This document shows positions 56,888-64,000 of a DNA stretch of 64,000 bases, piece after piece. The notes beneath the pieces are model-generated. The model saw nothing but the letters and a program-made list of their open reading frames with translations, was not told the DNA's origin and did not search any database. This DNA is from [Clostridium] viride DSM 6836 (GTDB lineage: Bacteria; Bacillota; Clostridia; Oscillospirales; Oscillospiraceae): NCBI GenBank assembly GCA_000620945.1, contig JHZO01000007.1:1-64000 (forward strand). Direction: 5' to 3'. The translations under genes were made by a program, and so were the position numbers. Position 1 is the stretch's first letter, and each line of letters opens with the position of its first letter.

Positions 56888-58084
56888 TTACTCTCGATCC
56901 AAGAGGCAAACGATACCAGGGAGCGCTAACCCCTCCAGGAATTCCAAGGAAGCGCCGCCACCGGTAGAAATGTGAGTAATAGTATCGGCAAAGCCCATAT
57001 GCTCCACCGCAGAAGCAGAGTCTCCGCCACCAATGATGGTGATGGCCGTGGACTCGGCCATGGTTTTTGCAATGGCAAAGGTACCCTTTGAAAAGGCAGG
57101 GAATTCAAAGACCCCCATGGGACCGTTCCAGATAATCGTGCCGGCATCGGCCAGTGCCTGGCAGAAAAGGTCAATGGTTTTTGGGCCGATGTCAAGGCCC
57201 ATAAGGCCCTCAGGGATGGCTAAGGAATCCACGGGAATCGGCTCTGCCGAAGGAGAAAACTCGGACGCGGCCATATCATCCACCGGCAAGAGGAAACAGA
57301 CGCCCTTCTTCTCCGCCAAATCCATCATTTCACGGGCAAAGTCCAGACGATCGGCCTCCAGAAGGGAGCTGCCTACCTGACCACCCCGCGCGGCCTGAAA
57401 GGTATAGGACATGCCGCCGCCAATGATGATAGTATCGGCTATGTCCAGCAGGTTGCGAATCACGCCGATCTTATCGGAAACTTTGGAACCGCCAAGGATG
57501 GCAACCAAGGGACGACGGGGATTCTCTAAGGCATTTCCCATGACTTCCAATTCGCGTTCCACCAGGAATCCGGCGACGGAAGGAAGCAACTTCGTGACCC
57601 CTGCGGTGGAAGCATGGGCACGGTGCGACGCGCCGAAGGCATCAAAGACGAACAGATCGGCCAGGGATGCCAGTTCCTTGGAAAACTCAGGATCATTCTT
57701 CTCCTCTTCCGGGCGGAAGCGAAGGTTTTCAATTAGCAGAAGCTCGCCGGGACGAAGGGCAGCGGCACGCGCTTTCGTGTCTTCCCCGACAACGTCACGG
57801 GTGAGGGGGACGGGTCTTCCCAGCAGGGTAGCCAGATGCTCACCGGCAATGGAAAGGGAAAACTCGGGCTTCCAGACTCCCTTGGGACGCCCAAAGTGGG
57901 AACAGAGAATGACGGCGGCGCCATTCTCTAACAGGTACTGTATCGTGGGGAGAGAGGCAGAGATTCTGGTATCGTCCAGAATTTTACCGGTTTTTTCATC
58001 ATGTGGTACGTTAAAGTCACAGCGCAGCAGAACTTTTTTGCCTGCAACCTCGACATCACGCACCGTTTTCTTATTGTATTTCAC
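56888..58084 (-). CDS. pgk: Phosphoglycerate kinase, GTG start
   Basis: A 398-residue kinase making ATP from 1,3-bisphosphoglycerate. N-terminal NKKTVRDVEVAGKKVLLRCDFNVP, HFGRPKG, AFGASHRAHAS and the nucleotide loop GGGDSASAVEHMG are all present. The start is best placed at GTG 58084 after AAAGGGG. The open frame upstream runs into trmL and is not conserved. Then tpiA follows. Confidence 0.97.
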   Translation of the reverse strand: MKYNKKTVRDVEVAGKKVLLRCDFNVPHDEKTGKILDDTRISASLPTIQYLLENGAAVILCSHFGRPKGVWKPEFSLSIAGEHLATLLGRPVPLTRDVVGEDTKARAAALRPGELLLIENLRFRPEEEKNDPEFSKELASLADLFVFDAFGASHRAHASTAGVTKLLPSVAGFLVERELEVMGNALENPRRPLVAILGGSKVSDKIGVIRNLLDIADTIIIGGGMSYTFQAARGGQVGSSLLEADRLDFAREMMDLAEKKGVCFLLPVDDMAASEFSPSAEPIPVDSLAIPEGLMGLDIGPKTIDLFCQALADAGTIIWNGPMGVFEFPAFSKGTFAIAKTMAESTAITIIGGGDSASAVEHMGFADTITHISTGGGASLEFLEGLALPGIVCLLDRE

Positions 58085-58113
58085 GAAATAAACCCCTTTC
58101 TGACCATATTCGA

Positions 58114-58599
58114 TCAGAGACATTTCATGGCTCCTTCGCCCAAAAGGCCGGGAAACTCCAGCTGGCGAAGGGCTTCGTACGTAAGAATTGCCACAGAATT
58201 GGCTAGATTCAAGCTGCGGGCATCCTCTCGCATGGGGATGCGAATGCAGCGATCGGCATATTGCAAGCGAAAGGACTCGGGCAGTCCGGCGGTTTCCTTG
58301 CCGAAAAAGAGCCAGCAATCCTCGCGAAAGCTCACCTCGGCATAGTGCCGGGGAGCCTTAGTGGTGGCAAGCCAAAGATCCGGATCTGGATTCTGTAGGA
58401 ACAGCTCATCTAAGGAATCATAGACGTGCAGATCCACCAAATGCCAGTAGTCCAGACCGGCGCGTTTTACCGCCTTGTCGCTGATATCAAAACCAAGCGG
58501 TTTCACGAGATGCAAACGGCTGCGCGTGGCGGCGCAGGTTCGGGCGATATTACCGGTATTCATCGGAATCTCCGGCTCAACTAAAACTATATTGACGAT
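58114..58599 (-). CDS. trmL: tRNA 2'-O-methyltransferase TrmL-like, probable ATC start
   Basis: A 161-residue SPOUT-fold enzyme that methylates the wobble ribose of certain tRNAs. Motifs: NIVLVEPEIPMNTGNIART at the start, FFGKETAGLP (SAM loop) and IPMREDARSLNLANSVAILTYEA (knot). Homologues start just at NIVLVEPEIP. The only codon in the right place behind AGGAGG is ATC at 58599, eight bases away. The in-frame GTG at 58608 lies inside the ribosome site. So a rare ATC start is likely. First gene of the glycolytic operon. Confidence 0.88.
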   Translation of the reverse strand: MVNIVLVEPEIPMNTGNIARTCAATRSRLHLVKPLGFDISDKAVKRAGLDYWHLVDLHVYDSLDELFLQNPDPDLWLATTKAPRHYAEVSFREDCWLFFGKETAGLPESFRLQYADRCIRIPMREDARSLNLANSVAILTYEALRQLEFPGLLGEGAMKCL

Positions 58600-58631
58600 A
58601 AAAGACACCTCCTGCGGTTACGCAAGATGGT

Positions 58632-58660
58632 ATTTTACTGCAATAAGGCCAAAATTTCAA
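58632..58660 (-). promoter_or_regulatory. Promoter of trmL-pgk-tpiA-gpmI-eno
   Basis: Minus strand TTGAAA (58655-58660), 17 bases and TAAAAT (58632-58637). Confidence 0.65.
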
Positions 58661-58716
58661 GATTAAACACAAAAAAGTTCTGAAAAAGAAGGGACGGGAG
58701 GAGAAACTTGCAAAAA

Positions 58717-59742
58717 TCAGTTAAATTTATAGATGCGACGGGCAAGGCGATACAGGGATACCGAAAGACGACGGCCCTGGTACCCGGGGAAGTTGGTAAA
58801 GGCAGAAAAGCTGCGGTACTTTAAAATTCTGCAAAGATAGGGGTCGACGGAACGAAGGTAGGCCCAGAGCTCCGACCGTTTCTGCAAGGATTCTTCGGTG
58901 TCCGCCAGAATCAAGAAGATCGAGGAAATGGACATCATCATAGCAAGATAGTTTACCATGTAACGGCCTAATTTACGCTGTTCCTGCATGATCTTTCGCA
59001 AATTGTGTGCGGCAATCATGAGACGCGTGACGCGCAGCTGCTGATCCACGCGGGTAATCATCACGCGTTCGTTCACGCTCTGATCCTCTCGGCCAATGAA
59101 GTAGCGGTAGAGATCCACATTGAGATAGTACATGGTTTTTACATAGGGAAGCGGCTGAAATACAAAGATATTATCCACGTAAAACGTGTGTTTGGGGAGT
59201 TCAAGATGGCAGTCGCGCAACAGCTGAGTCCGATAAATGACCGAGTGCATCAAAAGATACTGGGAAGGGTGAAAATGTTGGGTTTCGGCCCAGGAAAAGA
59301 TTTGGTTTTGGGGAAAGGCGTTGGTGTAGCGCATGACCTTTTGACTTTGATCGATGGAATGTTCATACACGTAGTTGGCAATCAACAAATCCACGGGATG
59401 TTCCATGGCAGTGAAGCCGCGCAAGGTTTCCATCACCGTTTGGAGGGCAGCTTGATCCAGCCAGTCGTCGGAATCAACTACCTTATAATAAAGGCCGGTT
59501 GCGTTTCGAAGACCTTGGTTTACACCCTCGCCATGACCGCCATTTTCTTGATGAATGACACGAATGGTATCGGGGTATTCGGCAGCATAGCGATCTGCAA
59601 TTTCTCCCGTGCTATCTTTCGAGCCATCGTTGATCAAAATAATCTCTGAATCCTCTCCCGCGTTCAGTAAGGTCTCAATGCAGTGGTCCATGTAGGAAGC
59701 GGAATTGTAGCAAGGAACGGCAAATGTTATCAGTTTTTTCAT
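58717..59742 (-). CDS. Family 2 glycosyltransferase
   Basis: A 341-residue GT-A fold glycosyltransferase at the inner face of the membrane or in the cytosol. It begins LITFAVPCYNSASYMDHCIETLL and has the nucleotide-sugar motifs ILINDGSKDST and VVDSDDW (the D-x-D site). The sugar is not told by sequence, but the gene lies 12 bases after UDP-galactopyranose mutase, so UDP-galactofuranose is a reasonable donor. It probably builds a surface glycan. Confidence 0.9.
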   Translation of the reverse strand: MKKLITFAVPCYNSASYMDHCIETLLNAGEDSEIILINDGSKDSTGEIADRYAAEYPDTIRVIHQENGGHGEGVNQGLRNATGLYYKVVDSDDWLDQAALQTVMETLRGFTAMEHPVDLLIANYVYEHSIDQSQKVMRYTNAFPQNQIFSWAETQHFHPSQYLLMHSVIYRTQLLRDCHLELPKHTFYVDNIFVFQPLPYVKTMYYLNVDLYRYFIGREDQSVNERVMITRVDQQLRVTRLMIAAHNLRKIMQEQRKLGRYMVNYLAMMMSISSIFLILADTEESLQKRSELWAYLRSVDPYLCRILKYRSFSAFTNFPGYQGRRLSVSLYRLARRIYKFN

Positions 59743-59754
59743 AGCGATTGGACC

Positions 59755-60912
59755 TCATCGTGCTAAAAGCTCATCACAGAGCAACAAGGCACGCTCCGTA
59801 ATGGCATCCATATTGTAGTATTGATACTCCGCCAGACGTCCCAAGGGATGGAAGTTCGAATAGCGGGAAGAGAGGAGACGATACTGCTCGTAGCAGGCGC
59901 GGCTTTCCGGAGAGATTACCGCATAGTAGGGGATGGTACCAGAAGCGCCATCGTATGCACGGGAATACTCCTTCACGATGGTGGTGATGCCAGGCATGGT
60001 TTGTCCCGTTAGGTGCTTAAACTCCGTAATGCGGGTATACTCTTCACTGATGGTATAGTTGACCGTGCCATGGCTTTGGAAGGTATCCTGCGGAAGGGTT
60101 TCAAACTGAAAGTCTAAGGTGCGATAGGGCAAGCGTCCATATTGGCAAGAAAACAATTCATCCAGAGCACCGGTGTAGATCACGGGGCCTTCAAAGCGTT
60201 CTCCATCCAGGAACATTTTATCATCTGTGAGGCGGAGACGAGATTCCGCAGGTGTGTTTAAGCAAAGCGTAATGTTGGGGTGATCCAGCATGCGCTCAAA
60301 TAGAGGGGTATAGCCGTGAAGTGGCATGCCTTGGTACTGGTCCTGAAAGTAGCGGTCGTCCCGGGAAAGAAACACCGGAACCCGCGCCGTGGTATTGGGG
60401 TCGATTTCCTCCGGAGAGGTACCCCACTGCTTCATGGTGTAGTGCAAAAAGACGTGTTCATAGATGTAATCCGCCACCATGGCAAGATCAGGGTCGGAGC
60501 TCTGGCGAAGTTCTAAGATACCGATCTTTTGTTCCGGACCATAGGCGTCTAAGAGCTTTTGCTCTAACTTGGCTCCTTGCTCTTCGCCAAAGGCCAAACG
60601 CAGGGAGGTGAGGTTAAAGGGGACGGGCATGAGGTGTTCGTGCACCTTGGCAACCACACGGTGTTGGTAGTTGCGCCATTGGGTGAAACGGGATAAATAG
60701 TCAAACACGCGCTTTTGGTTGGTGTGAAAGATGTGAGGGCCATACTCGTGAATCAGGATCCCGGAGGCATCGGTTCGGTCATAGGCATTCCCGGCAATGT
60801 GGCTTCGCCGCTCCAACAGCAGCACCCGCATGGAACCTCGCTCCGCGAGTTCGCGTGCCGCAACCGCGCCGGCAAATCCAGCGCCAATGATGATCGCATC
60901 GTAAGAAGGCAT
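59755..60912 (-). CDS. glf: UDP-galactopyranose mutase
   Basis: A 385-residue flavoenzyme that turns UDP-galactopyranose into UDP-galactofuranose. The FAD-binding Rossmann start is AIIIGAGFAGAVAARELAERG, followed by ERRSHIAGNAYD. The active-site strand EYGPHIFHTNQKRVFDYL and MKQWGTSPEEIDP are family hallmarks; PYYAVISPESRACYEQY is the C-terminal part. Start at ATG 60912; AAAGGAG is 11 bases before it. Operon with the glycosyltransferase. Confidence 0.95.
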   Translation of the reverse strand: MPSYDAIIIGAGFAGAVAARELAERGSMRVLLLERRSHIAGNAYDRTDASGILIHEYGPHIFHTNQKRVFDYLSRFTQWRNYQHRVVAKVHEHLMPVPFNLTSLRLAFGEEQGAKLEQKLLDAYGPEQKIGILELRQSSDPDLAMVADYIYEHVFLHYTMKQWGTSPEEIDPNTTARVPVFLSRDDRYFQDQYQGMPLHGYTPLFERMLDHPNITLCLNTPAESRLRLTDDKMFLDGERFEGPVIYTGALDELFSCQYGRLPYRTLDFQFETLPQDTFQSHGTVNYTISEEYTRITEFKHLTGQTMPGITTIVKEYSRAYDGASGTIPYYAVISPESRACYEQYRLLSSRYSNFHPLGRLAEYQYYNMDAITERALLLCDELLAR

Positions 60913-61292
60913 AACAGTCGATACTCCTTTGAAAAAAGCTGCCTGTTCATAGGCAAAATTTTTTGCCGCATACAAACAATGAAACGCGGCAAGAAGTCCG
61001 CAAGAGAACAAATCCCAATGGGACAAAATTCAGCAGAAAAATCAACCCATTATACCATAGCTTGCTAGGGAAAGATAGGCATTCTTTGATATTTTCCTGC
61101 AGAATTCCCAAAATACAGGCAGATCATGGAGGATCGGGAAAAAGCTTGTCTTTTCTACGGAAATCCAGTATAATGGCACGGAAATGATGAGCCGCATGGA
61201 TGCCTCCGAAGCCTTCGCTGGAGCATTCCGCGGCCTGTTTTATCCGCAAGCAAGGCGGGACACGATACTATTATAAGGAAGGCTTTGATTCT
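60913..61292. promoter_or_regulatory. Divergent regulatory region of glf and ychF
   Basis: About 380 bases with no gene. Minus-strand extended -10 TGGTATAAT (61049-61057) probably serves glf, leaving a leader of about 130 bases with a stem GCCGC/GCGGC near 60963-60992. The plus-strand promoter TTGTCT, 17, TATAAT (61146-61174) serves ychF. Confidence 0.6.
61146..61174 (+). promoter_or_regulatory. Promoter of ychF
   Basis: TTGTCT (61146-61151), 17 bases and TATAAT (61169-61174), about 119 bases before the start codon. Confidence 0.75.
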
Positions 61293-62384
61293 ATGAAGCT
61301 TGGAATTGTCGGACTTCCCAACGTGGGAAAAAGCACCCTGTTTAATGCCATTACCAACGCCGGTGCCGAGTCGGCGAACTATCCCTTTTGCACCATTGAG
61401 CCCAACGTGGGCGTGGTTTCCGTTCCGGATCCACGCATGGACTTTTTGGCCGAGCTCTACGGCTCCAAACGCTATGTTCCGGCGGTGATTGAGTTCGTTG
61501 ACATTGCTGGCCTGGTGCGAGGTGCCTCTAAGGGCGAAGGTTTGGGCAATAAGTTTCTCAGCAACATTCGCATGACCGATGCCATTGTCCATGTGGTGCG
61601 CTGCTTTGACGATGACAATGTGGTGCATGTGGAAGGGGGAGCTGACCCCCTTCGCGACGTGGAGATCATCAACATGGAGCTGATTATGGCCGATATGGAA
61701 ATGATTGAGCGCCGCATTGACAAGGCAAAAAAGGCGTCAAAGGGTGACAAAAAGTTCTTACATGAGGCGGAAGTCTTTGAAGAGTTGTTGGCTCATTTGA
61801 ACGAAGGGAAGACGGTGCGCAGCTTTGATTGCTCCGAGGAAGATCGGGAGTTGATTGCTAGCTCGGAGCTGATCTCCGCAAAGCCCGTGATTTATGCCGC
61901 CAACCTGGATGATGTGAGCTTTTCTGGCTATGAGACCAACCCTTACTATACGGCACTCAAGGCTATGGCCGATGCAGAGGATGCCTTGGTTCTGCCCATC
62001 TGTGCAAAGATTGAGCAGGAAATTGCAGAGCTTCCCCCCGAGGATAAGGCCATGTTCCTAGAGGAGCTTGGCATGACTCAGTCGAGCCTTGACCGTCTTA
62101 TCACCTGCTCCTACACCCTGCTGGGTCTGATCTCCTATCTCACCGCCGGACCAGAAGAGGTGCGTGCCTGGACCATTACCAAGGGCACCAAGGCACCCCA
62201 AGCAGCGGGTAAGATCCACTCGGACTTTGAACGGGGCTTTATTCGTGCGGAAATCGTGGCCTATCATGACCTGCAAGCCTGTGGCACCATGGCAGCCGCT
62301 AAGGAAAAAGGGCTGGTGCGCTCGGAAGGCAAGGAGTATGTCATGCAGGATGGTGATGTCGTTCTCTTCCGCTTCAACGTGTAA
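61293..62384 (+). CDS. ychF: Obg-like ATPase YchF
   Basis: A 363-residue cytosolic P-loop NTPase of the Obg group that prefers ATP to GTP. P-loop GLPNVGKST near the start, [17 protein letters not shown] switch, and a C-terminal TGS domain ([31 protein letters not shown]) are all intact. It has roles in translation and stress. The ATG at 61293 follows AAGGAAGG; the upstream frame extension is not conserved. Confidence 0.97.
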   Translation: MKLGIVGLPNVGKSTLFNAITNAGAESANYPFCTIEPNVGVVSVPDPRMDFLAELYGSKRYVPAVIEFVDIAGLVRGASKGEGLGNKFLSNIRMTDAIVHVVRCFDDDNVVHVEGGADPLRDVEIINMELIMADMEMIERRIDKAKKASKGDKKFLHEAEVFEELLAHLNEGKTVRSFDCSEEDRELIASSELISAKPVIYAANLDDVSFSGYETNPYYTALKAMADAEDALVLPICAKIEQEIAELPPEDKAMFLEELGMTQSSLDRLITCSYTLLGLISYLTAGPEEVRAWTITKGTKAPQAAGKIHSDFERGFIRAEIVAYHDLQACGTMAAAKEKGLVRSEGKEYVMQDGDVVLFRFNV

Positions 62385-62399
62385 GGCAGGAAAGCAGCG

Positions 62400-63137
62400 A
62401 TGGCAAAGCAGAGTATTTTAATTACTGGTGCCTCCCGGGGGATTGGCGCAGCCTGCGCTCGGCTCTTTGCGGAAGAAGGTTGGGCGGTAGCCGTGAACTA
62501 CCACCGGTCTGAACGAGAAGCGCTGGCACTCTGTGCGGAATTAGAGCGGAAGGGATGCACCGTTCTGCCGGTAAAAGCAGACGTAAGCAATCCACAGGAT
62601 GTACAGCGCATGGTTGACATTGTGTTGGACAATTTCTGTCAACTTGACACTTTGCTGTGCAATGCAGGCATCGGGCACGCGGGTCTTTTTTCCGATCTGA
62701 GCTATGAAGATTGGCGCTCGTTGTTTGCGGTGAATGTAGATGGGGCGTACCACTGTATACAGGCAGCGCTGCCACACTTTCTATCCAGAAAGCAAGGCTC
62801 CGTTCTTTTGGTCTCCTCCATGTGGGGCCTCGTTGGTGGCTCCTGTGAGGTGGCATACTCTTCCACTAAGGCGGCTCTCATTGGCTTGTGCAAAGCACTT
62901 GCCAAGGAATTAGGTCCCTCCAACATTCGCGTAAATTGTATTGCACCAGGGCTCATTGATACGGACATGAATGGGAATTTAACGCAAGAAGATCGGGACA
63001 GTTTGTGCGAAGAAACCCCATTAGGCTGCGTGGGAACGCCGCGAAATGTAGCGGATTGCGCGCTGTTTCTTGCTTCCGATCGAGCCAGTTTCTTTACCGG
63101 ACAAGTTCTTTCCCCCAATGGTGGCTTTGTGATTTAG
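62400..63137 (+). CDS. Short-chain dehydrogenase/reductase (FabG-like)
   Basis: A 245-residue classical SDR. The cofactor loop is ITGASRGIGAACA, with NADP-type features after beta-2 (NYHRSE), then LLCNAGIGHAG, catalytic Ser in LLVSSMWG, and Y-x3-K in YSSTKAALIG. A FabG-like role (3-oxoacyl-ACP reduction) is possible, but no fatty-acid genes are near, so the substrate is open. It lies 15 bases after ychF on the same strand and is probably co-transcribed. Confidence 0.9.
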   Translation: MAKQSILITGASRGIGAACARLFAEEGWAVAVNYHRSEREALALCAELERKGCTVLPVKADVSNPQDVQRMVDIVLDNFCQLDTLLCNAGIGHAGLFSDLSYEDWRSLFAVNVDGAYHCIQAALPHFLSRKQGSVLLVSSMWGLVGGSCEVAYSSTKAALIGLCKALAKELGPSNIRVNCIAPGLIDTDMNGNLTQEDRDSLCEETPLGCVGTPRNVADCALFLASDRASFFTGQVLSPNGGFVI

Positions 63138-63156
63138 GTCGCTTTTTGAATTTAAG

Positions 63157-63193
63157 GTTGACAATAAAAGATGAGCTAGGTATAATTGTCAAC
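63157..63193. repeat. Inverted repeat embracing the promoter of the binding protein gene
   Basis: Perfect 9-bp arms GTTGACAAT (63157-63165) and ATTGTCAAC (63185-63193) with 19 bases between. The left arm contains the -35; the right arm starts in the -10. This is how a repressor operator is often placed. Confidence 0.6.
63158..63186 (+). promoter_or_regulatory. Consensus promoter of the binding protein gene
   Basis: TTGACA, exactly 17 bases and TATAAT: a full sigma-A match. Confidence 0.88.
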
Positions 63194-63215
63194 AACTTGA
63201 ATTTAGGAGGAACGA

Positions 63216-64000
63216 ATGAAAATGAAGAAATCTCGTATTCTTGCACTGCTTCTTGCGCTTTCTATGTGCTTTGCACTGGCAGCTTGCGGCGGCGATAAGA
63301 CCCCCGCTCCCGAAACAAACGGCGATAAGGCTGTCTTAAAGCTCGGCTTTATTGGCCCCCTGACCGGCGGCGCAGCTCTCTATGGTGAGTCTGCTAAGCG
63401 CGGTGCTGAGATTGCTGTGGACGAAATCAACGCCATGACCGATGGCAAGCTGACCATCGAGTTCAATCCCCAGGACGATGAGCACGACAGTGAGAAAGCA
63501 GTCTATGCTTATCAGCAGCTGAAGGATCAGGGTGCACAGGCTGTAATCGGCTGCGTGACCACCACTCCCTGCCTTGCAGTTGCTCCCGATGCCAATGCAG
63601 ACCGTATGTTCATGCTGACCCCCTCCGCTACCTCCCCCAAGGTAACCGAAGGCCGCGACAACGTGTATCAGATCTGCTTCTCTGACCCCACCATGGGTAA
63701 CGAGTCGGCTCAGTTCATCAAGGACAAGGCTCTGGCAAGCAAGGTTGCTCTGATTTACAACAATGCGGATGCTTACTCTCAGGGTATTGCTACTGCCTTT
63801 AAGGCAAAGGCAGCTGAGCTGGGCCTGCAGATTGTTTCCGAAACCACCTTTGCAAGCGACGATGAGAAGGACTTCACCGTTCAGCTGCAGGATGCAAAGA
63901 CCAAGGGCGCTGAACTGATCTTCATGCCCATCTACTACAACCCCGCTTCCCTGATCATCAAGCAGGCTGCTGACATGAGCTACGCTCCCAAGTTCTTTGG
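63216..64000 (+). CDS. Branched-chain amino-acid-type ABC substrate-binding lipoprotein, partial
   Basis: The first 261 codons of a type I periplasmic-binding protein of the LivJ family; the window ends inside the gene. A signal peptide ends in lipobox LAAC-GG (Cys at 24). The mature part shows LKLGFIGPLTGGAALYGESAKRG, AVIGCVTTTPCLAVAP and VALIYNNADAYSQGIA, typical of Leu/Ile/Val receptors, though ligands vary. GGAGG precedes the ATG. The permease and ATPase genes would be expected beyond the window. Codon use looks strongly biased, which with the consensus promoter suggests high expression. Confidence 0.93.
   Translation, partial: MKMKKSRILALLLALSMCFALAACGGDKTPAPETNGDKAVLKLGFIGPLTGGAALYGESAKRGAEIAVDEINAMTDGKLTIEFNPQDDEHDSEKAVYAYQQLKDQGAQAVIGCVTTTPCLAVAPDANADRMFMLTPSATSPKVTEGRDNVYQICFSDPTMGNESAQFIKDKALASKVALIYNNADAYSQGIATAFKAKAAELGLQIVSETTFASDDEKDFTVQLQDAKTKGAELIFMPIYYNPASLIIKQAADMSYAPKFF

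Noticed and set aside
60963-60992. Riboswitch in the glf leader
   Set aside because: Only one short stem without terminator or known motif is visible.

Overview
The window reads as chromosomal DNA of a low-oxygen, spore-forming member of the Firmicutes, most likely class Clostridia and possibly an Oscillospirales-type gut anaerobe. The evidence is genes for SpoIIQ-like and SpoIVB sporulation proteins, a PerR-desulfoferrodoxin-rubrerythrin oxidative-stress operon, indolepyruvate:ferredoxin oxidoreductase, a T-box leader, an L20-type leader on infC-rpmI-rplT, many GGAGG ribosome sites and frequent TTG/GTG starts. No species name can be given from the sequence alone. The housekeeping flanks are of medium GC. 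A block from about 19.6 to 33.2 kb is visibly richer in A+T and foreign in content.

Layout. 1-0.4 kb: tRNA-Glu and a lone 5S rRNA with its own consensus promoter. 0.4-5.5 kb: hemW, divergent from rluD-mutY-pflX-like, then spoIIQ behind a sigma-F-like promoter. 5.6-7.8 kb (minus): small membrane protein, infC-rpmI-rplT with leader, DUF1905. 8.1-14.1 kb (plus): an ApgM-type phosphomutase/homoserine kinase candidate, DUF1015, ispE, iorAB. 14.2-19.5 kb: two membrane proteins, spoIVB, a TSCPD protein, mreB-like and comF.

19.6-33.2 kb is a genomic island placed between comF and recD2, two genes on the same strand. Its left part holds an ABC-type ATPase, a broken Mrr-nuclease/nSTAND3 defence gene, and a frameshifted PD-(D/E)XK nuclease-tyrosine recombinase fusion. 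Its right part holds a small ORF, a large tyrosine recombinase, a coiled-coil protein and a giant protein of about 16 zinc ribbons (interrupted by one in-frame TAA), with a divergent XRE regulator. This right part is the best candidate here for a poorly described mobile or defence system.

33.4-41.6 kb (minus): a DNA-repair operon radC-uvrB-uvrA-small membrane protein-recD2. 41.8-43.2 kb: perR-dfx-rbr. 43.4-46.9 kb (plus): LEA-like lipoprotein, MBL hydrolase, deoC, BMP-type binding protein. 47.0-48.6 kb: T-box(Trp)-trpB standing alone. 48.6-53.1 kb: a CNNM/CorC transporter with a promoter-proximal terminator leader, an Ig-like membrane protein and a degenerate polysaccharide-deacetylase-like exported protein. 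53.2-58.6 kb (minus): trmL-pgk-tpiA-gpmI-eno, the lower glycolytic operon. 58.7-60.9 kb: UDP-galactopyranose mutase and a glycosyltransferase. 61.1-64 kb (plus): ychF, a short-chain reductase, and a branched-chain amino-acid-type binding protein cut off by the window end.

Together the genes cover translation, glycolysis, DNA repair, oxygen defence and sporulation. The island carries decaying defence and recombination genes. Domain calls rest on motifs read by eye; no database search was run.
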